Positions 46,478-58,400 of a stretch of 64,000 nt of DNA are shown in pieces. The notes beneath the pieces were generated by a model that saw nothing but the letters and a program-made list of their open reading frames with translations, was not told the origin of the DNA and did not search any database. A program made the position numbers and the translations under genes. The stretch's first letter is position 1. Each line of letters begins with the position of its first letter. Source of the stretch: Pelodera strongyloides (lineage: Eukaryota; Nematoda; Chromadorea; Rhabditida; Rhabditidae); NCBI GenBank assembly GCA_036852015.1, contig JAANDG010000602.1, positions 1 to 64,000 of the forward strand. The letters are read 5' to 3'.

Positions 46478-48046
46478 GCCAGATCGAACAAGTTTTGCCC
46501 AAACATGGAGCAACTTGCCGTTGGAACGCCGCTCCATAGGACTTCTGAGGAACAAGTCATAACCATTCACTGATAAAACTAGGGCTGCGGGCGGCGAGAC
46601 CCTGGCGCGGAAGTGCCGCGCCGCGAGAGCAATGTACACCTTAGAACTAATTGTAAGGAACACGCTTCTGAAGCGCGGTCACCTATCACAAATATATTTG
46701 CGTCTTATCTAAAGGCCCAATCCACTATGCAGTATTTCATTCTCTCCCTGTGGTGCGCTTTCTTAGAAGAGTTTACTAAACGTTGATAATATCTCCTTCT
46801 CCTAAATTCAATAAAAACCACTGATACAAAAAAAAACTTTATTAATAAAAAATTTAAAACTGATATACAACTGACCAAAAAAATCAACAAATATTATATT
46901 TCTCCAGAGCATCAAAATAATCAAACTATATTATTAGCACAAATCTTGTTATATGGTTGTTTCTAACTGGGCGAGTCAGGATTGATTAGTAACTTGTTAT
47001 TCGCTGCCCAAAATCTAAAGAAAGATTCAGATACACTAAAAAAAATGATCTACAACAGAAAACGACTACAAAAAGAGGTCAGCCATATACACTAAAAAGG
47101 TCGCAGAAAACCCGGTACATTGCATGAAAAAAGGAAGTTAGAGAGCCTGCCAGACGAGTTGTTAAAGTCTCTGATAAAACCTTTTCACAAGTTAATAAGC
47201 TAAATGAACTAACTCATTTAGCAGGCAATCCTCAAGTAACGTAAAGCAAAATGTTCAACATGTTCAAGTTTGCTACAAACTACGAAATCATAGTCAGGAT
47301 GAAGTAGTTAGAAAGTAAACTAAATAATAGATAGCAACATTGCAACAACCGGTACGAACAAACACACACAAGATCAGAGGTTAGCAGAGAAGATATAATA
47401 AGAAAAGATAAAGCTAGAAATGTTAAATGTTCCAGAGAATAACCAACGAAGGGGCAGTAGAGCTAATATTGCATACAGTACATAAACTACGCTACAAAAG
47501 ATACCGTCCACTGAAAAAAACAACAAATATACAGAAAGATTCAATTCCTGATAGAAGAAACAAGAGAAAACTAAATAAAACAAAGTTTGAAACTAAATGA
47601 ATGTTGTCAGCGAGTACTGAAACTATAAAATGGATAAAATTCAAGCCAAAATTATAGAAACCCCACAAGAAAACGGAATCGCATTCCCATAGCATGAATA
47701 AATCTAACGAGCAGTCGCAATTTGCAATAATAATATTCCACGTAAAAATATTAGTTGTAGTAGATAGATACCGTAAATATGGAATGATTAGTAGAAAGTA
47801 GAAATATGATGGAAGAATAGAATACTAATACTCACAAAATCATGAGCACGTTACATCCCTATTCGAAAAGAGGTCAAACAACAATGTAAACTCACTGTCA
47901 AATAAATATTCTGATTTGTTCCCACTACTTCACACAAAAGTAAACGGTCACTAACAAACGATATTATGTGTGAAAAAAAGAGAGCAATCGGTGATGATTA
48001 TGGCATAAAGCTCTTCGATTTAGTTAAGGACCACCAGGCAAACCTA

Positions 48047-51000
48047 CTAAGGAGGCACATAAGGAGGGGGCAGTCTCTGCTGGGCAGGCGTGCCAGCAAG
48101 TCCGGGAGTGGTGCCCCGAGGGGAGGACACAATGGGGGGAGGAGGCTGGTACATCGGGTTTTTGTACTGCGAAACCTACAAACAAGTTCGCAATTATCGG
48201 AGAAAAATATAGCAGTCCCTTCAAGTGTGCGGAACTCCATTAGCCATATATGTCCTACCTGACAAGTGACAAGTCCGCACATTATAAATCATGGGTAATA
48301 TGAAGAACTTCATGTCAACAAAACAACCCTTTATCTACGAATAATGACGAATATTCTCGCTCACCTTGAGCGGAGGCCTCTCCTCCTTCACCAGCATCGG
48401 AGTGGTGGCGTGTGCAGTTTCAGAGTCATCGACGACCTACAACAGCACAGAATATAAGGATAATCATCATATAAAAACCAGAGGCCGCATTCACCAACAC
48501 GCAGGGAGCCCTCCCTGGCGCTAACGAGTTCGAGAGAAGAAGAGATTCAGAGCGCTCGTCAGCCTAGGGAGGGTTCCCTGTGTGTTGGCGAATACGGCCT
48601 CAGAAGGCACTCATTTGCTATAGAGAACTACTGTAATGTAAACATGTAGACATAGGGTATTGATGTAGTCTCACTGACCACTCAGACCACTTTTTACTGT
48701 AAGATCAGTCTATATTCTAAACCGCACTCACCTCCTCCGGGAATACAACTGGCAGTCCCTTGCTCACAAACTCGGACGGTTTCTCCTTCTTCGGTTTTCT
48801 GAGCAGGCAACAGATGAGCGCGAGCGCGATGAGGAGCAAGAGCAGCGCGAGCGCCGCCGCAAGGGCCAGCCATCCAAAACCGGCATCCTTGCCCGATTCA
48901 ACAGTTGGAGCAGTTGAAATTGGTTCAGACACATTTCCGGAGCAAACGCCTAAAGAATAACATTGACATAGATACAGAAAGAACTAGGACCCTTGTTAGT
49001 ACTTTTCGTTGTGAAGCACAGTGCTTTAGTTAGGATAACAAGTAGAACATGTGTTTTTTTTCGTCAATATCTCAATACCAGTCGGCTCACGCCGCCTGAG
49101 GCGACTTACTTGGAAATATGATTGGTTTAACATGGACATACTTATTTACAAAGTTTCAACCGCATCATAAGAAATTCACATAATAGGAAACCATTGCATA
49201 CGCATACTGCGATATTGAGCTGCGAAACTCTTTTTATACCCGAACACGCGCGGAACTATTGTCGAAAATTTGCATTTCCGTAACGCACATCGGTATGCAA
49301 ATTACGCTACAGTTACTCTTTTATATAATAAGATGTTCAATATATGTTGCAACTACTGTAGATAGGAGGAAAATAGGAAGGAACAACAAATACCTCTCAG
49401 TATCGTTCCAACTTTGCGAACTTGGAACTCGGGGCCCAATTTCTTGAGGAAATCAAGCTAAAGACAACAAGATTAAAAATGATTTCTTAATACAAAATTT
49501 AAGGTGTTTTTTTATTCTTTTTACGCGTCAAGAGAGTGTTTAAGGTGCTTAAGGTGCCCTTTGGTGGACATGTTTAACTGTACTGTACTCGTGTATCTAA
49601 TTCATGTACAGTCTTCGACTTGTTTTTGAATTTTCAAATTTCTAAACTTCGAATAATTATAAAAAAAGTTTTGTCAATTACCTTGGGGCGGTGAGCCTTC
49701 TTGGTGACCATTGCTTCCTGGATATTTTCAATTTGTACGGTGGGACATTTCTGAAAGAACAATGCAATAGTACAAAGATGAGCTTCATCACCACTAATCA
49801 TTTTCAAATACAATCCCACAAGCAAAGCTCGAAGCCTGGTCCTGATCCGGCGCTGAGGACCGCGTGCGCGTGTTGTTTCTTTCTATATTCTATCGACGTC
49901 AGGGTACGAAAATCAGAACCCCTTCTTGAACTTCCCCTCTGTTCCCCGACCAAATGTAGACTAACCTTGCTAGAAAGCGTTGTGTTGCTCCAGTGCACTA
50001 CAGCTCGTCGTTGTCCGTGTCCATTGTCACCTCCAGTTGTAATATTCTGCACGCAAACCGTCTCAACAGATGCTGAAACAATAGAAAGAAATTAGGCACA
50101 AGCTAAGTCATCCACGATGAAGTAAAGCCTTCATCGTAACAAAGAAAGAGACGCATACAAGTCGACAATATAATTTAACTGCGAAAATCGCCAGTGTAGG
50201 GTTAGATGTAATGCGAGAATTCATACCCGGATATAACCCAAATAGCTAGCTTTAAAAAAAATAACCGCAAACAAGAACCAAACGAACCATCAAACGCTTT
50301 GGCTAGGATTCCCACAAAGTCGGCAAGAGTATCCGGGTTCTGCTGGAAGGCCGATAGTCTGGGCGTGTCCAGTTCAAATGTGAATGCGTGTGCGGAAGCG
50401 GGCGACGGTGCCACATTGACACGGAACGGAGCCGAGGCCATCTGAAAATAAAGGGCGATGATCACTTATTCATAAGAATAATCGCACAATTCTAAAACAA
50501 CATCGTGAGAACTACGACGTACGACACTAACATTTCAAAAATTGTTCAGTACTTCACATATGTAAGTGTCAATGTTTCACACACAAAGTAATAAAGCCAG
50601 ATGCCATACGAATCCGATGTGTTCTGATGTGAACAACAGTATTTACGACGAACCGTACAACAAAAATAAATGTATTTCCAGTTTCGAACCTGATTTGAAG
50701 CGTCTCTCGCTTCCAATCTCATCTCAAACTCGCCCTCTTGCATGGGAACCGTGCGAAGTCGTAGTTTATCCACCTAAACAAGAAATATGTGAATAGGTAA
50801 AGTGTCGAACAAGCCATTATCATTTGGTAAAGTTAACAGCATGTTAATGTTATTCACACTACAGATGATTTCTGATTTTTCACATCAAACGAGGGGGAAA
50901 TGCAATAAAATGCCTGCCAGCCAAGGTGTTAACACATACAAAAATACAGGATAACTTGGTGAATTACATAATTGCCAGAAAGACCCAACCCGATACCTTG

Positions 51001-53988
51001 TTCTCGTTCTCCACTACTCAGAAATCCACTTCAGTCTCACCTTCACAAAACTATGTCCTCCACCAATCGGCTTCACAATCAACGTCAGCTTGTCCATCTT
51101 GCCATCCTCCGGATCGAAGATCGTGTCTTCGGAAAGGATCATCTCGCAGTAGACTCCTCTGAAATTGAAATACATGTTAAAGCGAAATGCCAGCTCCTTT
51201 GGAAAATTTGCATATGATAAGCAAATCCTATGTATCCTATGCTAATTTTGCGCGATAGCCGTGGACGATCGCGCAAAATTAGCATAGGATACATTGGATT
51301 TGCTTATCATATGCAAATTTTCCAAAGGAGCTGGCATTTCGCTTTAACTTAGGTATTATTCCTCGGGAGTTTGCAATAACACTGGACACTCCCTCAATCC
51401 TTTACAATGATCCACGCATGATGTTCACCTTAAGTGTTGGCAACAATATGTTCTCATTATTGTTGTAGTAATATATTCGCTGCTAGTTTCCAGTAATCCC
51501 TGATACATCTCCCATGCGCACAAAAGGCAAGATTACCTAAACTCGTTACTTTCTCCGCTCAGCTCACATCAATTTGCGGCTGCAAACTGGCTGACGACAA
51601 ATTAATCCGCATTTATGATCGCGGCGCAATGGCCGCGCAAACACCATTAATTGGAATTAGAATAAGAGATATTGCCTTACTGCCAGCCCAACCCAAAGGC
51701 CATAAACAACAAATGGTATATACTGTACAGTAGCGCGCACTGATAATTTCCTTTAAATCAAGACACTCCTAGTACAGCCAGTTAATATTAGCAAAACCAA
51801 ACTACAGTTCATAGGTTCGACGTCCAAACATCACCGTTTGAGTAGCCAAAACGGGTGACCCCAGTAACCCAAACTCTATTTACCCAACGTCTTATTAGTA
51901 GCACATACTATAGCGTACACAGAACGAACGCCCTCCCTATTCGCTAACGCTACACATTCGCAAATTTCACGGTTCGCTTACTATGTACTACTTTCACAAT
52001 TTCACTCGTACAATATTTTAATTTCGAATATGCTACACATTGGTAATTCATTGCATTCACAGGCCGGTATTAGCAAAATGACAAAAAAAATTTCGGACCG
52101 TTTTCTTCCGGTTTTTATCCTAAATAGTCCCAAACTAGTTCACAAACCTGGTGCAGTGCATGGTTCTAATCGGGTTCAGTTTCACAGGAGGACTGTCCAC
52201 CTTTCTGGTGGTTCGTTGTGAGGTCGTGGTCACCGAATGCTTTGTCGAAGTTTCGAATTTCTAAAGTTTCATTATTCATTATTCATACATGAAACCTGGG
52301 CATAAAGATATGTGTATCATCATCATATAAACTAACCACCCCTTGATTGACGAATGCTGGTAAATTACTCGAGTGAAACATGTCATTTCGCCATTTTCTA
52401 TTCAGGGCTCCAGAATCGTGCAATCAGCAACTACCTTGCCAAAATCACTAAAATAAACAATACCTCCTCCTTAAAGTCAGTATCCGGAGCATCCGTAGCA
52501 GTGTTTATAGCAGAGAAAACATCGCTGCCACCGGCTCGCTCTCTTCGTGACAGGATACGACCACGGGTGATCTGCAAACGGGCAAAGATAACAACTACCG
52601 TAAACATCTAACAAAGAGGGGTCATAAACATAAAGGTTAAACGTAGTTACGTAGTAAGTGTTAATTGTTAATCGAGTGGGATCCCGCTCGCATTCAACAA
52701 ACCGTTAGTTCATAGTTTCATGTCCAAATAATTCTCTCCGGCCGGCGCTTTAAAACTAGTTCTAGTTCATTCACTGGGTAAGGCACGGCAGTAAGGAATA
52801 TATAGAATGAACTCAATGAACCGTAACAGGGTAAGGATCGTACGGGATATAAATAAATACGGGGGCCAGTTAATAAGGTAAAGATCAGAATCCTACGCCA
52901 TGTGTTAGGGTTCATACAACGAGAGAATTCATGCTCAAAGTAAGTGTGAATTATGAATGCTCTCATTCAGGGCAATCCTTAAATGAGACTATTTTCATGC
53001 TCAAAGTAACACACATAAATACAAGTACCATGTGCGCTAGGTGCTGCGCAGATTCCTGTAAACAAGGCCTTTTACTGTACTAAAGCCAATGGAAGAAAGC
53101 GAAAAAAGAGTATAGTTATAGGTGTGGAACCAAGATTACAAAACATAATTAGAAACTGCAATCTGGACTCTCGCATCTCTTCTCATCTCTATGCTAATAC
53201 TAGTGTTCACTTTTTAGAAAAATCGGCTAAACAAGTACGCGACTTTACTATTACTTATGATTCTCTAATGAACTTCCTCTTCAGTCAAACGCAGAACAAG
53301 TCAATCACAATCTCTACACATCCGCATCCGTCCGCCACTTTGGATATCGCGGAAGCGGAAAAAAAAGCCTCACCTCGAATACAGTAGTCTCGGGTAGATC
53401 ATCAACGTCGGATTCGAGAAGTTGATCAATCATATCCATAGCAACCTCCAATCCCTCCACCTCTTCATCATAACATGCAGCCTGGAGGATAATAACAGTT
53501 AAATTTAAAAAAAAAACATGCGACATGTTGCAGACCACGCACCCGCACCGTACCGCCCATAACTACGTGACGGTACGGTACCAACATTCGACTGCTATGC
53601 CAAGCCTTACTAGCAAAGTTCAACGCGTTTGCAAATACACGAAAAAGTGGACTGGAAAACCAAAACCCCTGATATTTCAATAAGCCAGAATAACTTCGGA
53701 ATCGGAATCCGGATATCTGCAATTGGAATAAGCCTACCTGAATTGCAATTCTGTATTTGAAGTTCTCTTTGTCGAGCGACGAAATGTCTGAAGAAGAGAC
53801 GACGTCCAGGCGGCGGGCCACACTTGAGTAGCGCTCCTCGTACACCTGGAATTGGAATAATGATTCTGCTTACAATTAATTCACTAAATTCAAGTTAAAG
53901 GACAATAAACAGATTGTATATATGCTTATGAGCGTAACACAGGGTGAGATAAAGGCCCACACACACGCACACCACACACACACGCACA

Positions 53989-54032
<44 letters not shown>

Positions 54033-55419
54033 ACTCACACCGTATGCTGGCAGCTCGCATAACTACAAATTTACAAATCGGGAACGCAATAAGAGAGAAG
54101 CAAGACCAACCCTTATTTTGTCCAGACTCAGGGGCTTCTCTTCCGACGCCTTAACAAGCGCTAAGGCCTGCTTGAGGAGAATCTGGCGGTCAGCCTCTTC
54201 GGAAAGAAATTCCAGCCAGAAAGTATCCTAAATATTCCTTATAATTTACTGGTATACTGGGCACTGGAACACCACAGTAGTGAGACCGACTCGTTCGCAT
54301 CGCCTTAAACACATAGTCGACCGTGCTTAATCGATAGTATAGTAGAGTAAAATATATTTCCAAAAATGCTAGAACCTCAGACAGTTACATCTATGTCACA
54401 GAGCACTGAAATGGAAACCACCTCTAATTTGTGTTATGTGCTCCCGACACCCAAAGCCATGGAGCCGCTCCAATCCGACGAGACGCAAAAGGGACTTTAA
54501 ATCAATATCAAGTAAATTTTCTCACCAAGTTTCCACATGGATTCTTCTCCTCCTCGTCGACTCTGATTTCGAGAACACTATCCCGTCCATTGACAGAAAT
54601 CTGAATAACAAACGGTATAACAAGTAACAAGTAAATAGGCACATAGGGCTACGATGTAATCATTCAAGTAGACAATGTGCTGCATCGGAAATGAACAGTT
54701 AAACTAAGGTATCACATTCAAACCACTCTCAGAATACTGGCATTTAGCTAAAAAAAAAGATAAGAAAGAATATTCGCTGATTATTAGGTAGAAAGGGCAG
54801 TCTCACTAACGAACGAACCATACATTTCTCGATATATGATGGTTCACATTTCGATTGTATCGAATAGCAAAATCACTGACAAATTAAAATATTGAATAGT
54901 CAATATCTTACCTTGATAAAATGCTTTCCAGTATCCAGTTTATTAGGGATTCCCTGGAGAAATCCATCGTTGACTTTCAACCACTCTGGCAGAGAGTCTT
55001 CAGCGGCATCAGAAACCAACGCTCCTTTCGGCAACTCATAGGAGAAGACCTGAAAAGGGATTAATTAGAAAAATTATATTCATCCTCATGTTCTATAGTC
55101 CTATGCTACCCCTACCATACAACCTCGCCAAATCAATATCTTCGATTTTCGATTTGAATTTTTTATGCATATTGGTAAGTTGATATTTTTCGTCCGTATT
55201 ATGCATAAATACCGTCATATTGCATTGCAAATTCGTTTACGCTTTGTTACTTGTGCAAGATATGATATCTAATATACTTTTGTGGCTTTCAGTACTAAAC
55301 CATTTTAAACATTAAACATTCCATACCTGTCCCACGACAACCTTCTCGATCGGCTGCGTAAGTGCACATTCCACTGAAAGAAGGCAGCAGACCACCGCAA
55401 AGAGCAGCGGAAGCCTCAT
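48047..55419 (-). CDS. Dystroglycan, complete 17-exon gene
   Basis: Exons, 5' to 3': 55419-55327, 55049-54912, 54600-54526, 54227-54111, 53845-53738, 53481-53374, 52571-52464, 52260-52148, 51158-51041, 50773-50690, 50441-50288, 50072-49966, 49750-49682, 49457-49394, 48949-48732, 48436-48365, 48175-48047; continuous phase, about 624 residues. It starts with a signal peptide (MRLPLLFAVVCCLLSVECA). A cadherin-like N-terminal region (SYELPKGALVSD, LPEWLK, LQGIPN) follows. Then come a short Thr-rich linker (about residue 250), a second cadherin/SEA-like region (FDPEDGKMDKLTL, FQQNPDTLADFVGILAKAF, VQNITT, AVVHWSNTTL) with Cys at VCVQ, KCPT and GVCSGN, and one helix (WLALAAALALLLLLIALALI). The basic stop RKPKKEK, the SKGLPVVFPEE block and the terminal PPPYVPP match vertebrate beta-dystroglycan. 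Known role: receptor for laminin-type matrix, joined through PPPY to dystrophin WW/EF/ZZ. The long mucin domain of vertebrates is absent. Confidence 0.95.
48481..48601. mobile_element. Foldback element in dystroglycan intron
   Basis: GAGGCCGCATTCACCAACAC mirrors GTGTTGGCGAATACGGCCTC; inner CAGGGAGCCCTCCCT mirrors AGGGAGGGTTCCCTG. A related left end (GAGGCCGTATTCACC) lies at about 28510. Confidence 0.7.
51177..51348. mobile_element. Palindromic MITE, AAATTTGCATATGA family, copy 3
   Basis: Near-perfect palindrome in the dystroglycan intron 51159-52147. Its centre, GCGCGATAGCCGTGGACGATC, is rearranged relative to the two flippase-side copies, but the arms are otherwise almost identical. Confidence 0.85.
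53960..54032. repeat. CA microsatellite in dystroglycan intron
   Basis: CA runs with CGCACAC interruptions, between exons 54227-54111 and 53845-53738. Confidence 0.85.
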
Positions 55420-55422
55420 TTA

Positions 55423-55428
55423 CTGAAA
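55423..55428 (-). promoter_or_regulatory. TTTCAG acceptor three bases before the dystroglycan start codon
   Basis: TTTCAG then TAA then ATG. A perfect nematode 3' splice site this close to the start fits spliced-leader trans-splicing or a 5' UTR intron, and supports the chosen Met. Confidence 0.6.
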
Positions 55429-58400
55429 GGAATACAATTAATATACAAAAGGATATCTGAGGCATATATACGCGAAAGCCGACACACGGAAAAACATCAA
55501 CAAAATGTTACACATGTTGGGTAAACTGCCGAGAAAATGATATGATAATTGGATAATAATCAAACAATTATCAAAACACTGAATCTAGCACAGGTTTCAA
55601 AGAGAATAAGACAATTATGAAACATTAACCATTAGAATATGAATAGGACATTTCACAATTTCACAATAGTATCCAGGTGAACAAGAGCATTATGATATCG
55701 GATCATAGAGTATTGAACATCGATATACGATAACGCACATTGTAAAAGCGGTTTGAAAAAACGGAACACTGTTCATTCTTCATTCTCTTTCAAATTTCAC
55801 CACACACGACAATAGACGAGAATGAAAGGGCAAAAATTGTACACCGCTTTTGGTTATTTGAAAAAAAAAATGGGCAGCGAACACGCTTTTCTGCATGTAT
55901 AGTGAGAGATAAAGAGGTAAGCTATGGTGGACCACTAAACAAGACGATTTTATATAAAAATACGGGGTTCAAAACAAAAGTTTAGTTTACGTCATTCGAA
56001 GCTTCAACTTGAACTTTTCGAAGCAGAACAAGATCCTAAGACACACACAAATTCAACAGCATCATTCCTCGCCTCAATCAGAAATCACTGAGGTCAGAAT
56101 TAATAGAAAATAAAACTATAAGAAGGTAGGGACATAAGAATTATGAACCAAGAATCATAGACTGTTGTCTGTTCTCTCATATTCTTGTTCGGGGGTATAT
56201 AATGAAGAGTGCAAGTATATTTATAGCTTATATTTATATTCCAATTTTGAACAGAACTTCAGGCAGGCCGGAAAGCATTAGGCTTCACAGGTGATTCATT
56301 AATGATACAAAAACTAACACTTTCTTGATAAGACTCTTGCCTTGACGCTGATAAGTGGAGTGAGACACAATTGAAGGAAGAGCCAATGTCAATCAAACAC
56401 TTCAGTTGTGAAAGCTGACACATTATAATTTTTTTTTGTTCAATTCAATCCAAATAAACATACAGTATGCTCAAAATTATCCAGGCTGTACGCTGTAAAG
56501 TAATTTCCAACACTGTCCAAATACAAAACATTACACAAACCACTGAAAATGATGACTAATGAATCCGAAGCCCCCACTTTACATTTGTATGCATTTAACT
56601 GATGGACAGTAGCACAAGCACACAATGTGAATCACTTGGTTAGTCATTCCGTAGAATAGAAGATGGAATATATTATGGAATTATTAAAGTACAGACATGA
56701 AGAATGCAAATTAATTTATTTCTACCGTAGTGATTTTGATATGATATATTGATACATGGATGAGCAGAACTGTTCCATATCAGGCTAAAAACTAAATACG
56801 ACTTGTGTATTAAGTAGAACTGTTCTTTCCCAATTTCCCACAGTGTTTGTATTTTCCTATTTTCCTATTTTCCATAATTCAGAGCTGACTCATTCAGGAA
56901 ATCTTCTGGCCAGTACTCAGTGCTTAAATTGCGGATAAAAATTTCAATTTTTACTAGTAGTGTACGCCGACGCCTGTACCAGCTCATCCGACAACTCCCA
57001 AAAATAACAATTTTACTGAACAAATACTGACAACACAACTCAACCCGTCTAATGCGTCGTACTCGTAAAACACGGCTCATCAAGCACCAGCAATCTGTCC
57101 ATAAGGTCAACAAGGAGAAGAGCAATCTGTTGCCTTTCCCCGATCAGATTATAAGCGGATTGGAAAAAGAGTGATTGAGCTGGTGTGCATGCATCCATAA
57201 ACCATACACGATGAGCATATGGTGCACGGTCAGGAGTAGAATACCAGAAAAGGAAGAGGGTCGGAACCGCTAGAGCTAAAGCTAAAGCTAGGAAGCTGAA
57301 GCTAGGCTAGAGGCTAGAGGGTGAGCCTCACTTGCCTCAAATCTTAAACGAAATTAGAAACAAGTGAAAAAAAATAGAAAGTTAATGAAATGGCCATACA
57401 TACTTCGTATCTCGACAACTACATGTGGATCACCGTTCGAAAGTAAACGAAACCCACAAAACCCAATATATTCAAAGAAACACCAACCAAAATAAAAGTT
57501 ATTTATAAGTAAAGAACTCACTCAATTAAGTACTGTAGCTCGCGGGCGCGCAGTAGAATGCGCCGACTCTAGTCTAAACTGATTATAAGAAGGGATCGGG
57601 CTGCCAACGGAGAGCACAGATAGAGAAAGGTACAGAAAAGAGCACCAACATGGACGACACCCAGATATGAAGAGAAACGCAAAAGAGGAGGTCAAGACGG
57701 AGAGACGCAGGCGAATTAAGAAAAATGCCTGTGAAGCGATATATAATACAAATACATACAATTTCAGATTTTCAGAATATATTAAAACATACTCATCGAC
57801 CAATCACAAAAATGAGTGGTCGAATGGAAAAGTTTAAAGGGCAGGGCACTTTCGTACATAAGAACCATAAGATGCTCCAAACCAGGAGTAGAGTAAAACC
57901 CAAATCTAAACCAAGTACCGAAGTACCCGAGAAAGGTAAAACGTAAAACAAGAAAACGTGCTCTGATCTGCAACCGGTTCCGGTTGTCCATTCCATAACT
58001 AATAAAGTAATCAAACGAAAGAAGAAAGAAATATTACATATGTATGGGCTCATATGCGCATCAACATAAACCGCTATACTTCTACTGCCCAAGGCCCAAG
58101 CTTGTCAGCAGGGTTTTCAAACTATTATTTTACGCACGCTACCAATAGCCGATGTACTTACTAACGTATTGTAGATCCATGACAGTCTAATCTAACTAAC
58201 ACTTTTGGCCAGACAGGGGACAAGAAAGAAAAACAGCAAGGAATACCGATACAATGCAAGAGGACAAAGCAAAAGTGACTAACAAAGCGAGTTTATGTTA
58301 CTTGCATATGTCCAGCATCCCGGGAACATCCCGGACAAACGACCTGAGCTCAAAATTGACGCGAACAAAGCAATACAATATCTAATAACTAAAAGCTAAA

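Larger units (their letters stand above)
41808..48046. other. Intergenic; MITEs and a SINE, no gene resolved
   Basis: Outside the listed elements I see AT-rich sequence with GC-rich patches (about 43440-43590, 45120-45260, 46580-46620). Hydrophobic frames at 47374-47695 (-) lie beyond the dystroglycan stop in AT-rich sequence and lack splice sites. Confidence 0.35.

Noticed and set aside
56865..57125. 86-codon minus frame ending LNESALNYGK
   Set aside because: One weak acceptor (TTGTTCAG) but no partner exon, no polyadenylation signal nearby and no recognisable family.
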